From DAOPZC01 sp035353175 (GTDB taxonomy: Bacteria > Verrucomicrobiota > Kiritimatiellia > RFP12 > UBA1067), in contig DAOPZC010000073.1 in assembly GCA_035353175.1 (NCBI GenBank), forward strand, positions 1 to 20,613: DNA of 20,613 nucleotides. The letters run 5' to 3'. Of this stretch, positions 1 through 6,788 are shown piece after piece. Under the pieces are notes generated by a model. It made no database searches, was not told the origin of the DNA, and worked only from the letters and a program-made list of their open reading frames with translations. The number at the start of each line of letters is the position of its first letter. Position 1 is the stretch's first letter. Made by a program: the position numbers and the translations under genes.

Positions 1-441
1 GGCATCGACTGCGGGCGCGGCACCAACCTCGCGTTCCGCGTGCTGGGCGCGCCGTGGCTGCGCGCAGAGCCGTTCTGCGACCTGCTGGCGCGGAAGCGCC
101 CCGCCGGCGTGACGTTCCATCCCTGCCGCTATGTGGCGGGCGCGGGGCCCTATGCCGGCCGCGAGCTCGACGGCGTCCGCCTGACGGTGACCGACCCCGC
201 CCGCTTCAGGCCGGCCGAGGTTTCTCTGACGCTCCTGCGCGCGTTCGGCGAGGCGTACGGCACGGCGCGCGTCTGGCGCCACAAGGGGGTTCGCCCCGCG
301 TGGCTCGACAAGCTCTACGGCACCGGACGGGTGCGGGCCTTTCTTAAAACGGACGCGCCGCTCGAACCGCTTTTCAGCGAATGGGCGAGCGGGCGGCGCG
401 CTTTCGCCGCGGCGCGCCGCAAGGCCTTGCTGTATACCTGA
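1..441 (+). CDS. NamZ-like exo-beta-N-acetylmuramidase (DUF1343), C-terminal part
   Basis: The reading frame is open from the first base, so the N-terminus lies outside the window; 146 residues remain. They match the C-terminal domain of DUF1343/NamZ proteins, which remove N-acetylmuramic acid from the non-reducing end of peptidoglycan fragments. Visible family features are an LGAPWL block near residue 14, the segment GVTFHP, a DGVRLTVTD block, and the terminal FAAARRKALLYT, which corresponds to the usual F..R..YLLY ending. The catalytic N-terminal domain cannot be checked. The gene ends 137 nt before citrate synthase. A GC-rich stretch followed by T-runs (about 450-473) could terminate it, although I cannot draw a clean stem. 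The family call is fairly sure; the enzymatic role is inferred from the family. Confidence 0.75.
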   Translation, partial: GIDCGRGTNLAFRVLGAPWLRAEPFCDLLARKRPAGVTFHPCRYVAGAGPYAGRELDGVRLTVTDPARFRPAEVSLTLLRAFGEAYGTARVWRHKGVRPAWLDKLYGTGRVRAFLKTDAPLEPLFSEWASGRRAFAAARRKALLYT

Positions 442-478
442 GGCCGCCGGCGCGCGCGTTTTTTCGCTTTTTGCTGTG

Positions 479-507
479 TTGACCCGGCTTGTCAAAGTCG
501 CTAAACT
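479..507 (+). promoter_or_regulatory. Sigma-70 type promoter for the citrate synthase operon
   Basis: TTGACC (479-484) and TAAACT (502-507) are separated by exactly 17 nt. This is a near-consensus -35 box with a moderate -10 box, about 70 nt upstream of the citrate synthase ATG. No other gene start lies nearby, so it most likely drives the three-gene operon. Confidence 0.6.
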
Positions 508-578
508 CACCACTCTTTTAAGGGCGGCACGTGCCTGTTACGTGCGGCGCGGAGGTCTTCTCCGCAAAGGAGCAAGAG

Positions 579-1958
579 ATGAAGGCAACACAATCCGCAA
601 ACCCGCTGGTCGATGACGCGACGTTGTTGAAGGGGTACGCGGACCAGATTCGCGCGACGGGGAAGATCGATCCGGCCCTGTACGAGAAATACAACGTCAA
701 GCGCGGCCTTCGCAATGCGGACGGGACAGGGGTGCTGGTCGGCCTGACCTGCATCGGCAGCGTGCACGGCTACATGATTTCGGAGAGCGAGAAGGTCTCC
801 GTGCCCGGGCAGCTTTTCTACCGCGGCATCAACGTCTCCGACCTGGTGAACGGCTTCCAGAGCGAGAAGCGCTTCGGGTTCGAGGAGAGCGCCTACCTGT
901 TGCTGTTCGGCGAGCTGCCGGACGCGCGCGAGCTGAAGACCTGGAACGACCTGCTGGACAGCTACCGCCGGCTGCCGGACGGCTTCAAAGAGGGCGCGAT
1001 CATCCGGTCGCCGGGCAAGGACATCATGAACAGCATCGCCCGCGCGGTGCTGATGGCGTACACGTATGACCCCGAGCCCGACAAGCTGGACATCGAGACG
1101 ACGCTGCGGCAGAGCATTGAGCTGATCGCGCAGTTTCCCACCATCGCGGCTTACGCCTATCAGGCCAAGGCCCACTACCACATGGGGCAGAGCCTGATGA
1201 TGCGCTACCCCGAGAAGGGCAAGGGGACGGCCGAGAACTTCCTGATGCTGACCCGCGAGGACGGCATGTACACGCAGCTCGAGGCCGAGCTGCTCGACCT
1301 CTGCCTCGTGCTGCACGCCGAGCACGGCGGCGGCAACAACTCGGCCTTCACCACGCACGTGGTGACCTCGTCGTTCACCGACTCCTACGCCGCCATCGCG
1401 GCCGCGACGCTCTCGCTCAAGGGGCCCCGCCACGGCGGCGCCAACCTGCGCGTGATGAGCCAGATGCGCGAGATCAAGGAGCACGTCGAGCACTGGGACA
1501 GCGAGGGCGAAGTCGCGGACTACCTGACCAAGATCCTCAACAAGGAGGCGGGCGACGGCACGGGGCTGATCTACGGGCTGGGACACGCCGTCTACACCCT
1601 TTCCGACCCGCGCACCGACATGCTGCGCGAGAAGGCGCGGACGCTCGCCAAAGCCAAGGGCCGCGACGAGGAGATGGCGCTCTACGAGATGATCGAGCAG
1701 ATCGGCCCCCGCATCTTCAACAAGAACCGCGCCAAGCCGCGCGACCTGTGCGCGAACGTGGACTTCTATTCCGGCTTCGTCTACGACATGCTCAATATCC
1801 CGATCGACCTCTACACGCCGATCTTCGCGATCTCGCGCGTGGTCGGCTGGTGTGCGCACCGGATGGAGGAGCTGCTCAACGGCGGGCCGATCATCCGCCC
1901 GGCCTACAAGGCCATTTTCGAGCAGCGCCCGTACCGGCCGATGGAAGAGCGCAAATAG
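579..1958 (+). CDS. gltA: Citrate synthase
   Basis: 459-residue type I/II-like citrate synthase, which condenses oxaloacetate and acetyl-CoA to citrate in the cytoplasm. The family's active-site blocks appear in order: HAEHGGGN with His249, GPRHGG with His285, GLGHAVYT with His336, and NVDFYSG with Asp395. These correspond to pig enzyme His238, His274, His320 and Asp375, and the His249-His285 spacing of 36 matches exactly. I chose the ATG at 579 because AAAGGAG lies 6 nt upstream. A GTG at 531 in the same frame would add 16 residues not typical of the family and has no comparable ribosome site. At about 459 residues it is slightly longer than E. coli GltA, as in many anaerobes. It is first in an operon with the reductase and channel genes. 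A 2-methylcitrate synthase role cannot be excluded from sequence alone. Confidence 0.93.
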   Translation: MKATQSANPLVDDATLLKGYADQIRATGKIDPALYEKYNVKRGLRNADGTGVLVGLTCIGSVHGYMISESEKVSVPGQLFYRGINVSDLVNGFQSEKRFGFEESAYLLLFGELPDARELKTWNDLLDSYRRLPDGFKEGAIIRSPGKDIMNSIARAVLMAYTYDPEPDKLDIETTLRQSIELIAQFPTIAAYAYQAKAHYHMGQSLMMRYPEKGKGTAENFLMLTREDGMYTQLEAELLDLCLVLHAEHGGGNNSAFTTHVVTSSFTDSYAAIAAATLSLKGPRHGGANLRVMSQMREIKEHVEHWDSEGEVADYLTKILNKEAGDGTGLIYGLGHAVYTLSDPRTDMLREKARTLAKAKGRDEEMALYEMIEQIGPRIFNKNRAKPRDLCANVDFYSGFVYDMLNIPIDLYTPIFAISRVVGWCAHRMEELLNGGPIIRPAYKAIFEQRPYRPMEERK

Positions 1959-1994
1959 GCGTTGGCGAGGCGAAGCCCGAAACGAGGTGCCCGG

Positions 1995-3164
1995 ATGGAA
2001 ATACGGAACTACAAACCGACCATGCGGTACCGTCCCTACGGTGCCAAGACCGACGTGCTCGTCTCGATGCTGGGCATCGGCGCGATGCGCCTGCCGATGG
2101 TGGACGGCAAGATCGATGAAGCGCGCGCCATCGCCCTGATCGAAACCGGACTCGAAGGCGGCATCAACTACGTCGACACGGCTTACGTCTATAACGACGG
2201 CGAGAGCGAACGGGTGGTCGGGCGCGCCCTGAACAACGGCTGGCGCGACAAGGTGTACGTGGCGACGAAGATGCCGGTCTGGGAGCTCGAAAAGCCCGGC
2301 GACCAGGAGGCGCGCCTGCGCACGCAGCTGGCGCGCCTGCAGACGCCGCAGATCGATTTCTATCTGCTGCACTCGCTCAACAAGCGCTACTGGAAGAACG
2401 TGCTCAGCTCCGATTCCCTGGCGTGGCTCGACGAGGAGAAGCGGCGCGGCCGCATCCGTTTCGCGGGATTCTCCTTCCACGACGATTTCGAGATGTTCAA
2501 GTCGATCATCGACGCGTACGACTGGGATTTCTGCCAGATCCAGTACAACTACGCGCAGCACGATATCCAGGCGGGCACGAAGGGGCTGCAGTACGCGCAC
2601 GACAAGGGGATCGGCGTCGCCATCATGGAGCCGCTGTTCGGCGGCTTCCTGACGGGGCCGCAGCTGCCGCCGGACGCGAACCTCCTCTTTGAGGAATACG
2701 GCGTCAACCCCGTGTCGAGCGCGCTGCGCTGGATCTGGAACCAGCCCGAGCCGGCCGTGGTGCTCAGCGGCATGAGCGACAAGAACCAGATGAAGGACAA
2801 CCTGCGGGCGGTCGAGACCGCTGACGCGGGCGTGCTCACCGAGCGCGAGAAGCAGGTGCTCGAGAAGGTCTGCCGCTACATGCGCGAGAACGTGCCGATC
2901 CCGTGCAGCAAATGCGGCTATTGCCTGAAGAGCTGCCCGGTGGGGGTGAAGATCCCGCTCATGTTCGACATCTACAACAAGCATCTGCTCGTGGGGCGCA
3001 AGCACACGCTGCAGCCGGCGCTTTACAAGAGCGTGATGCAGAACGAGAAGGCGTCCGCCTGCATCCGCTGCGGCGAGTGCCGGAAGCACTGCCCGCAGTC
3101 GATCGACATCCCTTCCTGGCTGGCGAAAGTGGCGGCGGAATTCGAAGGGGGAACAGCCAAATGA
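1995..3164 (+). CDS. Aldo/keto reductase with C-terminal two-[4Fe-4S] ferredoxin domain
   Basis: 389 residues. The N-terminal TIM-barrel carries the aldo/keto reductase tetrad Asp61, Tyr66, Lys92 and His126 (in DTAYVY, TKMP and LLHS). The C-terminal 90 residues hold two CxxCxxCxxxCP clusters: Cys304/307/310/314 and Cys356/359/362/366. Such proteins are predicted oxidoreductases in which electrons may pass between NAD(P)H chemistry and iron-sulfur centres; the substrate is unknown. The ATG at 1995 is preceded by GAGGTG at 5 nt. An in-frame TTG at 1962 is a less likely start. The gene follows citrate synthase by 36 nt, and its TGA overlaps the ATG of the MscS gene, so it is in the same operon. 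The two full Cys sets suggest that both clusters assemble. The fold is certain and the reaction unknown. Confidence 0.88.
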   Translation: MEIRNYKPTMRYRPYGAKTDVLVSMLGIGAMRLPMVDGKIDEARAIALIETGLEGGINYVDTAYVYNDGESERVVGRALNNGWRDKVYVATKMPVWELEKPGDQEARLRTQLARLQTPQIDFYLLHSLNKRYWKNVLSSDSLAWLDEEKRRGRIRFAGFSFHDDFEMFKSIIDAYDWDFCQIQYNYAQHDIQAGTKGLQYAHDKGIGVAIMEPLFGGFLTGPQLPPDANLLFEEYGVNPVSSALRWIWNQPEPAVVLSGMSDKNQMKDNLRAVETADAGVLTEREKQVLEKVCRYMRENVPIPCSKCGYCLKSCPVGVKIPLMFDIYNKHLLVGRKHTLQPALYKSVMQNEKASACIRCGECRKHCPQSIDIPSWLAKVAAEFEGGTAK

Positions 3165-4081
3165 CGAATACAACCGGAGAGCTCGCCACGCAGGCCGTGG
3201 CGGTCGTGGTGCAGAAGCAGGTGGGCGAGGTCACCCAGGCGCTCGCCACCGAGGTGGACAACGGCCGCGAGCTCGTGAACGTCGCGCTGCGGTGGTTCGC
3301 GGAGAACGGACTCGCGTTCCTGGTGAACCTGCTGGTGGCCGTGCTGTTGCTGATCGTCGGCGCGCAGGCGATCCGGCTGCTCACGCGCGCCACGCACAAG
3401 GCGCTGGCGAAGACGGGGCGCGTGAATTCCCTGCTTCAGAATTTCCTGTGCAGCGTCGTGAACAAGGCCGCGTGGGTGATGCTGCTCATGGTCGTGCTGC
3501 AGCGCCTGGGCGTCAACATCGCGCCGCTGATCGCGGGCCTGGGGGTCACGGGGTTCATCTTGGGCTTTGCGTTCCAGGAGTCGCTGGGCAATCTGGCGGC
3601 CGGCATGATGGTTGCCATCAACCAGCCGTTCAAGGTCGGGGACTACGTGTCGGTGGGCGGCATGGAAGGTTCGGTCGTGGAGCTGAACATGATGGCCACG
3701 ACGCTGGCGACGGGCGACAACAAGAAAGTGGTCGTGCCCAACAAGGTCGTGTGGGGCACCGCGATCACCAACTACACGGCGACGGACAAGCGCCGCGTGG
3801 ATCTGGGGATCGGCATCGCCTACGGCATGGATATCGCCAAGGCCAAGCGCATCGCCCGCGACGTGCTGTGCGCGCACCCGCTGGTGCTGAAAGATCCGGC
3901 GCCGCAGGTCGAGGTCCTCACGCTGGGCGATTCCGCCGTGAATCTGGTGCTCCGGCCTTGGAGCAAGCCGAAGGACTACTGGACCGTCTACTTCGAGGCG
4001 ATTCAGGCGGTGAAAGAGGCGTACGATAAGAACGGCATCGAGATCCCGTTCCCGCAGCTTGAAGTCCGCATGAAGGGCTAG
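3161..4081 (+). CDS. Small-conductance mechanosensitive channel, MscS family
   Basis: 306 residues, close to E. coli MscS in length. It is an inner-membrane tension-gated channel that relieves turgor on hypo-osmotic shock. Hydrophobic segments lie at about 50-72, 93-113 and 120-150; the last is the Gly/Ala-rich pore helix (GLGVTGFILGFAFQESLGN). The beta-domain follows, with FKVGDYVSVGG, VVVPN near residue 194 and ITNYT. The ATG at 3161 overlaps the reductase stop codon as ATGA, indicating translational coupling. The frame stays open further upstream only as out-of-frame reading through the reductase gene. Coupling to a central-carbon oxidoreductase is unusual, and I see nothing that explains it. 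Confidence 0.9.
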   Translation: MTNTTGELATQAVAVVVQKQVGEVTQALATEVDNGRELVNVALRWFAENGLAFLVNLLVAVLLLIVGAQAIRLLTRATHKALAKTGRVNSLLQNFLCSVVNKAAWVMLLMVVLQRLGVNIAPLIAGLGVTGFILGFAFQESLGNLAAGMMVAINQPFKVGDYVSVGGMEGSVVELNMMATTLATGDNKKVVVPNKVVWGTAITNYTATDKRRVDLGIGIAYGMDIAKAKRIARDVLCAHPLVLKDPAPQVEVLTLGDSAVNLVLRPWSKPKDYWTVYFEAIQAVKEAYDKNGIEIPFPQLEVRMKG

Positions 4082-4118
4082 CGGCGGCGCCCCCGGACCT
4101 GAAGGACCGGCAGCAGAA

Positions 4119-4155
4119 CGCGCAACGCCGAAGGATGATCCTTCACCGTTGCGCG
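4119..4155. terminator. Hairpin between convergent genes, probable bidirectional terminator
   Basis: CGCGCAACG (4119-4127) pairs perfectly with CGTTGCGCG (4147-4155). Inside it, GAAGG and CCTTC form a second stem around ATGAT. It sits in the 94-nt gap between the convergent MscS and UPF0210 genes. There is no T-run on either side, so the terminator role rests on position and stem strength. Confidence 0.55.
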
Positions 4156-4175
4156 CGCCTTCCGAAGCACACGCC

Positions 4176-5549
4176 TCAGTTCATCATGCTGTGGATCGGC
4201 GCGGGAATGTGCCCGCCACGGTTCACAAAGACTTCCGCGCCCTCGGGGCTGGCCGACTGCGTCACCACGCCCGCGCCGAACAGGCCGCCGAAATCCACGA
4301 ACTCGCCGGGCTTCGCTCCGGGAACCGGAATCACGCGCACGCCCGTGGTCTTGCGGCTGGTGATGCCGATGGCCGACTCGTCCAGAATGATGCCGGCCAC
4401 GGTCTCGGCCTTGGTGTTGCCGGGCAGCAGGATCATGTCGAGGCCGACGGAGCAGACCGCCGTCATGGCCTCCAGCTTCTCCAGCGTCAGCGTGCCGTCC
4501 GTGACGGCTTTCGAGAGCGCGTGGTCCTCCATCACGGGGATGAACGCGCCGGAGAGTCCGCCCACCGCGCTGGAGGCGAAGGCGCCGCCCTTCTTGACCG
4601 CGTCATTCAGCAGCATCACGGCGGCGGTGGTGCCGGGCGCGCCGATCAGGCGCACGCCCATGCTCTGATAGATCTCGCCCACGGAGTCGCCCACGCGGGG
4701 GGTCGGGGCGAGCGACAGGTCCACGACGCCAAAGGGGATGCCCAGGCGGTCCGCGACTTCGCGGCCGATCAGCTCGCCGGTGCGGGTGACGCGGAACGCG
4801 GTGTGCTTGATCTCCTCGGCGATCTCGTCCAGCGTCGCTTCGGGGTCGAGCTGCACCAGGCGGTCCACGGCGCGTTTGACCACGCCCGGCCCGCTGACGC
4901 CCACGTTGATGACGCATTCCGGCTCGCCGGGGCCGAGCATCGCGCCGGCCATGAAGGGGTTGTCTTCCGGCATGTTGGCGAAGACCACGATCTTCGCGCA
5001 GCCGAACCCGCGCGCGGCGCGGCTGGCTTCGGCGGTTTCGATGACCTTGCGCGCGATCAGCTTGACCGCGTCCACGTTGATGCCGGCCTTGGTGGTGCCG
5101 ACGTTGAAGGAGGAACAGACGCGCCGGGTCGCGGTGAGCGCCTGCGGCAGCGACTCGATCAGCGTGCGTTCGCCGGGCGTGATGCCTTTCTGCACGAGCG
5201 CGGAGAAGCCGCCCAGCAGATCGATCTTCACGGCTTCGGCCGCGGCGTCAAGCGCCTGGCAGAGCTTCACGGCGGTTTCGACCGTGTGGCCCTCCAGCAG
5301 GATGCTGGCCGGCGAGACGGCGATGCGCTTGTTGACGATCGGCAGGCCGTATTTGTCGCTCACCTCGTTGCAGAAGCGCACCAGGCTCCCGGCCTTTTCG
5401 ACGATGCGCTCGTAGACCGCCTTCACCAGCTTGTCGGGATCCGGGTTGGCGCAGACGTTCAGATTGATGCCGAGCGTCACGGCGCGCACGTCGAGGTTTT
5501 CCTCGCGCACCATGCGGATGGTCGAAAGAACGGCTTGTCTGGCTAACAT
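4176..5549 (-). CDS. UPF0210/DUF711 family protein
   Basis: 457 residues, full length for the UPF0210 family. The family has been compared with glycyl-radical (PFL-like) folds but has no established reaction. Family blocks are clear: the N-terminal TIRMVREENLDVRAVTLGIN, a central GPGEPECVINVGVSGPGVV, GLSGAFIPVMEDHALSKAV, and DESAIGITSRKTTGVRVIPV. The ATG at 5549 places the family N-terminus correctly. No purine-rich ribosome site precedes it on this strand, and the leader reads CCCTCCT just upstream. It lies 62 nt downstream of the two-ACT-domain gene on the same strand. An ACT-domain protein next to UPF0210 is a recurrent bacterial pairing, which suggests a ligand-regulated unit. I am confident of the family and make no claim about function. 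Confidence 0.87.
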   Translation of the reverse strand: MLARQAVLSTIRMVREENLDVRAVTLGINLNVCANPDPDKLVKAVYERIVEKAGSLVRFCNEVSDKYGLPIVNKRIAVSPASILLEGHTVETAVKLCQALDAAAEAVKIDLLGGFSALVQKGITPGERTLIESLPQALTATRRVCSSFNVGTTKAGINVDAVKLIARKVIETAEASRAARGFGCAKIVVFANMPEDNPFMAGAMLGPGEPECVINVGVSGPGVVKRAVDRLVQLDPEATLDEIAEEIKHTAFRVTRTGELIGREVADRLGIPFGVVDLSLAPTPRVGDSVGEIYQSMGVRLIGAPGTTAAVMLLNDAVKKGGAFASSAVGGLSGAFIPVMEDHALSKAVTDGTLTLEKLEAMTAVCSVGLDMILLPGNTKAETVAGIILDESAIGITSRKTTGVRVIPVPGAKPGEFVDFGGLFGAGVVTQSASPEGAEVFVNRGGHIPAPIHSMMN

Positions 5550-5611
5550 AGGAGGGCACCTGATTAGGGTTGGGGAGGTTCTGCGTTGGGTTGACCGACG
5601 GGCGACGGGGA

Positions 5612-6199
5612 CTATTTTCCGATGAGGCTCTTGATGGGGCCGATCTCGTTGGTGGCGCGGAAGATGTTCTCATGGCAGAGCAGCCCGGTCAGGCCGAGTT
5701 TGGCCATCGCCTCGCGGAAGCGCTCCTGGATCATGCGGAAATCGACGGCTTCCGGCACCACGACCTGCGCGATGTAGACGACCCGGCCGTCCTCCTCCTC
5801 GACCATCCAATCTTCGATGTTGACCCCGTGCTCCACCAGAAACGAGGTGATGGCGAAAATGGTGCCGGGCTTGTCTTTGCCGCGCGTCATCGTGACGAAG
5901 CGCGAGCCGGTCGGCACGACGGGAGGCTTGATCTCGGGGCTGTCGAGCACCGTGACCACGGCGTCGGATTCAAGCGTCGAGTCGAGCAGCGCGCGCAGCG
6001 TCTCGGGGCTGACCTGGCGCGGGTGCTCGGAGGTGAAGACCAAGTTGAAGAATCCGTCGATCACGGTCTGGCGGATGCTGCCGATGTTGCCCTCGAGCGA
6101 AAAGACGGCCCGCGTGACGTCGCGCAACAGGCCGACGCGGTCGGGCACGAGCACGGAGGTGATGAAGCGCCGGCAATCCGGCTGGCAGGGTTCTTGCAT
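5612..6199 (-). CDS. Two-ACT-domain protein (GcvR-like)
   Basis: 195 residues. Two ACT-type domains are visible: residues about 10-80 (FITSVLVPDRVGLLRDVTRA, then GNIGSIRQTVIDGFFNLVF) and about 100-185 (FVTMTRGKDKPGTIFAITSF, then GVNIEDWMVEEEDGRVVYIA). ACT domains bind amino acids or other small ligands. The two-domain layout resembles the glycine-cleavage regulator GcvR and its relatives. I chose the ATG at 6199, which has GGGGGA 3-8 nt upstream; an in-frame start at 6235 would add 12 non-family residues encoded across a terminator-like hairpin. The gene precedes UPF0210 and probably regulates or partners with it. Single-domain ACT partners (UPF0237) are more usual for UPF0210, so the double domain is a small oddity. 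Confidence 0.8.
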   Translation of the reverse strand: MQEPCQPDCRRFITSVLVPDRVGLLRDVTRAVFSLEGNIGSIRQTVIDGFFNLVFTSEHPRQVSPETLRALLDSTLESDAVVTVLDSPEIKPPVVPTGSRFVTMTRGKDKPGTIFAITSFLVEHGVNIEDWMVEEEDGRVVYIAQVVVPEAVDFRMIQERFREAMAKLGLTGLLCHENIFRATNEIGPIKSLIGK

Positions 6200-6215
6200 G
6201 GTTCCCCCGTTGAAC

Positions 6216-6256
6216 AAAAAAACCCCGAAAAACAACAGCGCCGGTTTTCGAGGTTT
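6216..6256 (-). terminator. Rho-independent terminator after tRNA-Thr, just before the ACT gene
   Basis: Read on the minus strand, AAACCTCGAAAA (from 6256) pairs with TTTTCGGGGTTT (to 6220) with one G-U wobble, followed by an unbroken run of seven T (6222-6216). It lies immediately 3' of tRNA-Thr and ends 17 nt before the ATG of the two-ACT gene. It may end the tRNA transcript or act as an attenuator for the downstream operon. Confidence 0.75.
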
Positions 6257-6260
6257 CAGA

Positions 6261-6336
6261 TGGAGCCAACGATCCGGATCGAACGGACGACCTGATCATT
6301 ACGAATGATCTGCTCTACCAGCTGAGCTACGTTGGC
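6261..6336 (-). tRNA. tRNA-Thr (anticodon CGT)
   Basis: The cloverleaf reads on the minus strand. Acceptor stem GCCAACG pairs with CGTTGGC. The D arm contains AGCTCAGCTGGTAGAGC. The anticodon stem GATCA/TGATC encloses loop TTCGTAA, giving anticodon CGT, which reads ACG threonine codons. The T arm contains GTTCGATCC. The CCA end is encoded (6261-6263). Length is 76 nt with CCA. Confidence 0.95.
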
Positions 6337-6353
6337 TTAAAAAAACGGAAGTA

Positions 6354-6383
6354 ACTATACTTTATCGGGCCAAAAGAAGTCAA
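6354..6383 (-). promoter_or_regulatory. Promoter of tRNA-Thr
   Basis: On the minus strand TTGACT (6383-6378) and TATAGT (6359-6354) are 18 nt apart, each one mismatch from the sigma-70 consensus. The mature tRNA begins 17 nt downstream of the -10 box. Confidence 0.7.
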
Positions 6384-6418
6384 GCGCCCTCTCCGATAAA
6401 AAAAGTGCGCGAGGGGGG

Positions 6419-6448
6419 TTGACGGATGAGGGGCTCTTCTGGCATACT
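6419..6448 (+). promoter_or_regulatory. Promoter of tRNA-Leu and tRNA-Glu
   Basis: TTGACG (6419-6424) and CATACT (6443-6448) are separated by 18 nt and lie 13 nt upstream of the mature tRNA-Leu. It diverges from the tRNA-Thr promoter. tRNA-Glu follows within 22 nt of tRNA-Leu and is probably cotranscribed. Confidence 0.65.
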
Positions 6449-6461
6449 ACTTTCCTCTTTT

Positions 6462-6546
6462 GCACCCGTGGTGGAATTGGCAGACACGTAAGATTCAGGT
6501 TCTTATGTCGCAAGACGTGGGGGTTCAAGTCCCTCCGGGTGCACCA
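6462..6546 (+). tRNA. tRNA-Leu (anticodon CAG)
   Basis: Class II tRNA of 85 nt with a long variable arm. Acceptor stem GCACCCG pairs with CGGGTGC. Anticodon stem TAAGA/TCTTA encloses loop TTCAGGT, giving CAG for CTG codons. The T arm contains GTTCAAGTC, and CCA is encoded at 6544-6546. Confidence 0.95.
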
Positions 6547-6568
6547 TAAAGTTCTTTTCTCAGGCACT

Positions 6569-6643
6569 GCCCCCTTCGTCTATCGGCTAGGACATCAGGT
6601 TCTCATCCTGGAAAGAGGGGTTCGACTCCCCTAGGGGGTGCCA
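6569..6643 (+). tRNA. tRNA-Glu (anticodon CTC)
   Basis: 75 nt. Acceptor stem GCCCCCT pairs with AGGGGGT, with one G-T pair at the end. The anticodon stem (TCAGG/CCTGG) encloses loop TTCTCAT, giving CTC for GAG codons. The T arm is GGGGTTCGACTCCCC and the CCA end is encoded (6641-6643). The integrase gene follows 145 nt downstream, so the 3' half of this tRNA is the likely attachment site of the prophage. Confidence 0.93.
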
Positions 6644-6663
6644 ATCAAAAGAACCTGTTGAAT

Positions 6664-6700
6664 ACCAGCGGTTTACAACGACCGCTGGTTTTTCTTTTTG
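6664..6700 (+). terminator. Rho-independent terminator of the tRNA-Leu/tRNA-Glu transcript
   Basis: ACCAGCGGT (6664-6672) pairs perfectly with ACCGCTGGT (6681-6689) around an 8-nt loop, followed by TTTTTCTTTTT. It lies 20 nt after tRNA-Glu and before the integrase. Confidence 0.85.
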
Positions 6701-6713
6701 GTCTCTTTTTTTA

Positions 6714-6772
6714 TTGAAAATTATGGCTCAATTATGGTTAAATAGTGACCGTCAATCAACTTAATGCAAGTT
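6714..6772 (+). promoter_or_regulatory. Candidate integrase promoter with repeats
   Basis: TTGAAA (6714-6719) and TTAAAT (6738-6743) are 18 nt apart, in an AT-rich gap unlike the flanks. Between them is an 11-nt tandem repeat, ATTATGGCTCA then ATTATGGTTAA (6720-6741), which could bind a recombination directionality factor or a regulator. Downstream, AACTT and AAGTT (6758-6762, 6768-6772) form a small inverted repeat. The binding roles are inferred. Confidence 0.4.
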
Positions 6773-6788
6773 AATCGGAGGTCGCGTT

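Noticed and set aside
531..578. GTG start at 531 for citrate synthase
   Set aside because: The added residues do not resemble the family, and the ATG at 579 has a strong Shine-Dalgarno.
507..3173. Very long open frame (888 codons) on the minus strand
   Set aside because: It lies opposite citrate synthase and the aldo/keto reductase, both with complete active sites. Its His/Arg/Val-rich translation is typical of antisense reading of GC-rich genes.
4149..5546. 465-codon plus-strand open frame
   Set aside because: Antisense to UPF0210, with a biased His/Gly/Ala/Arg composition and no family features.
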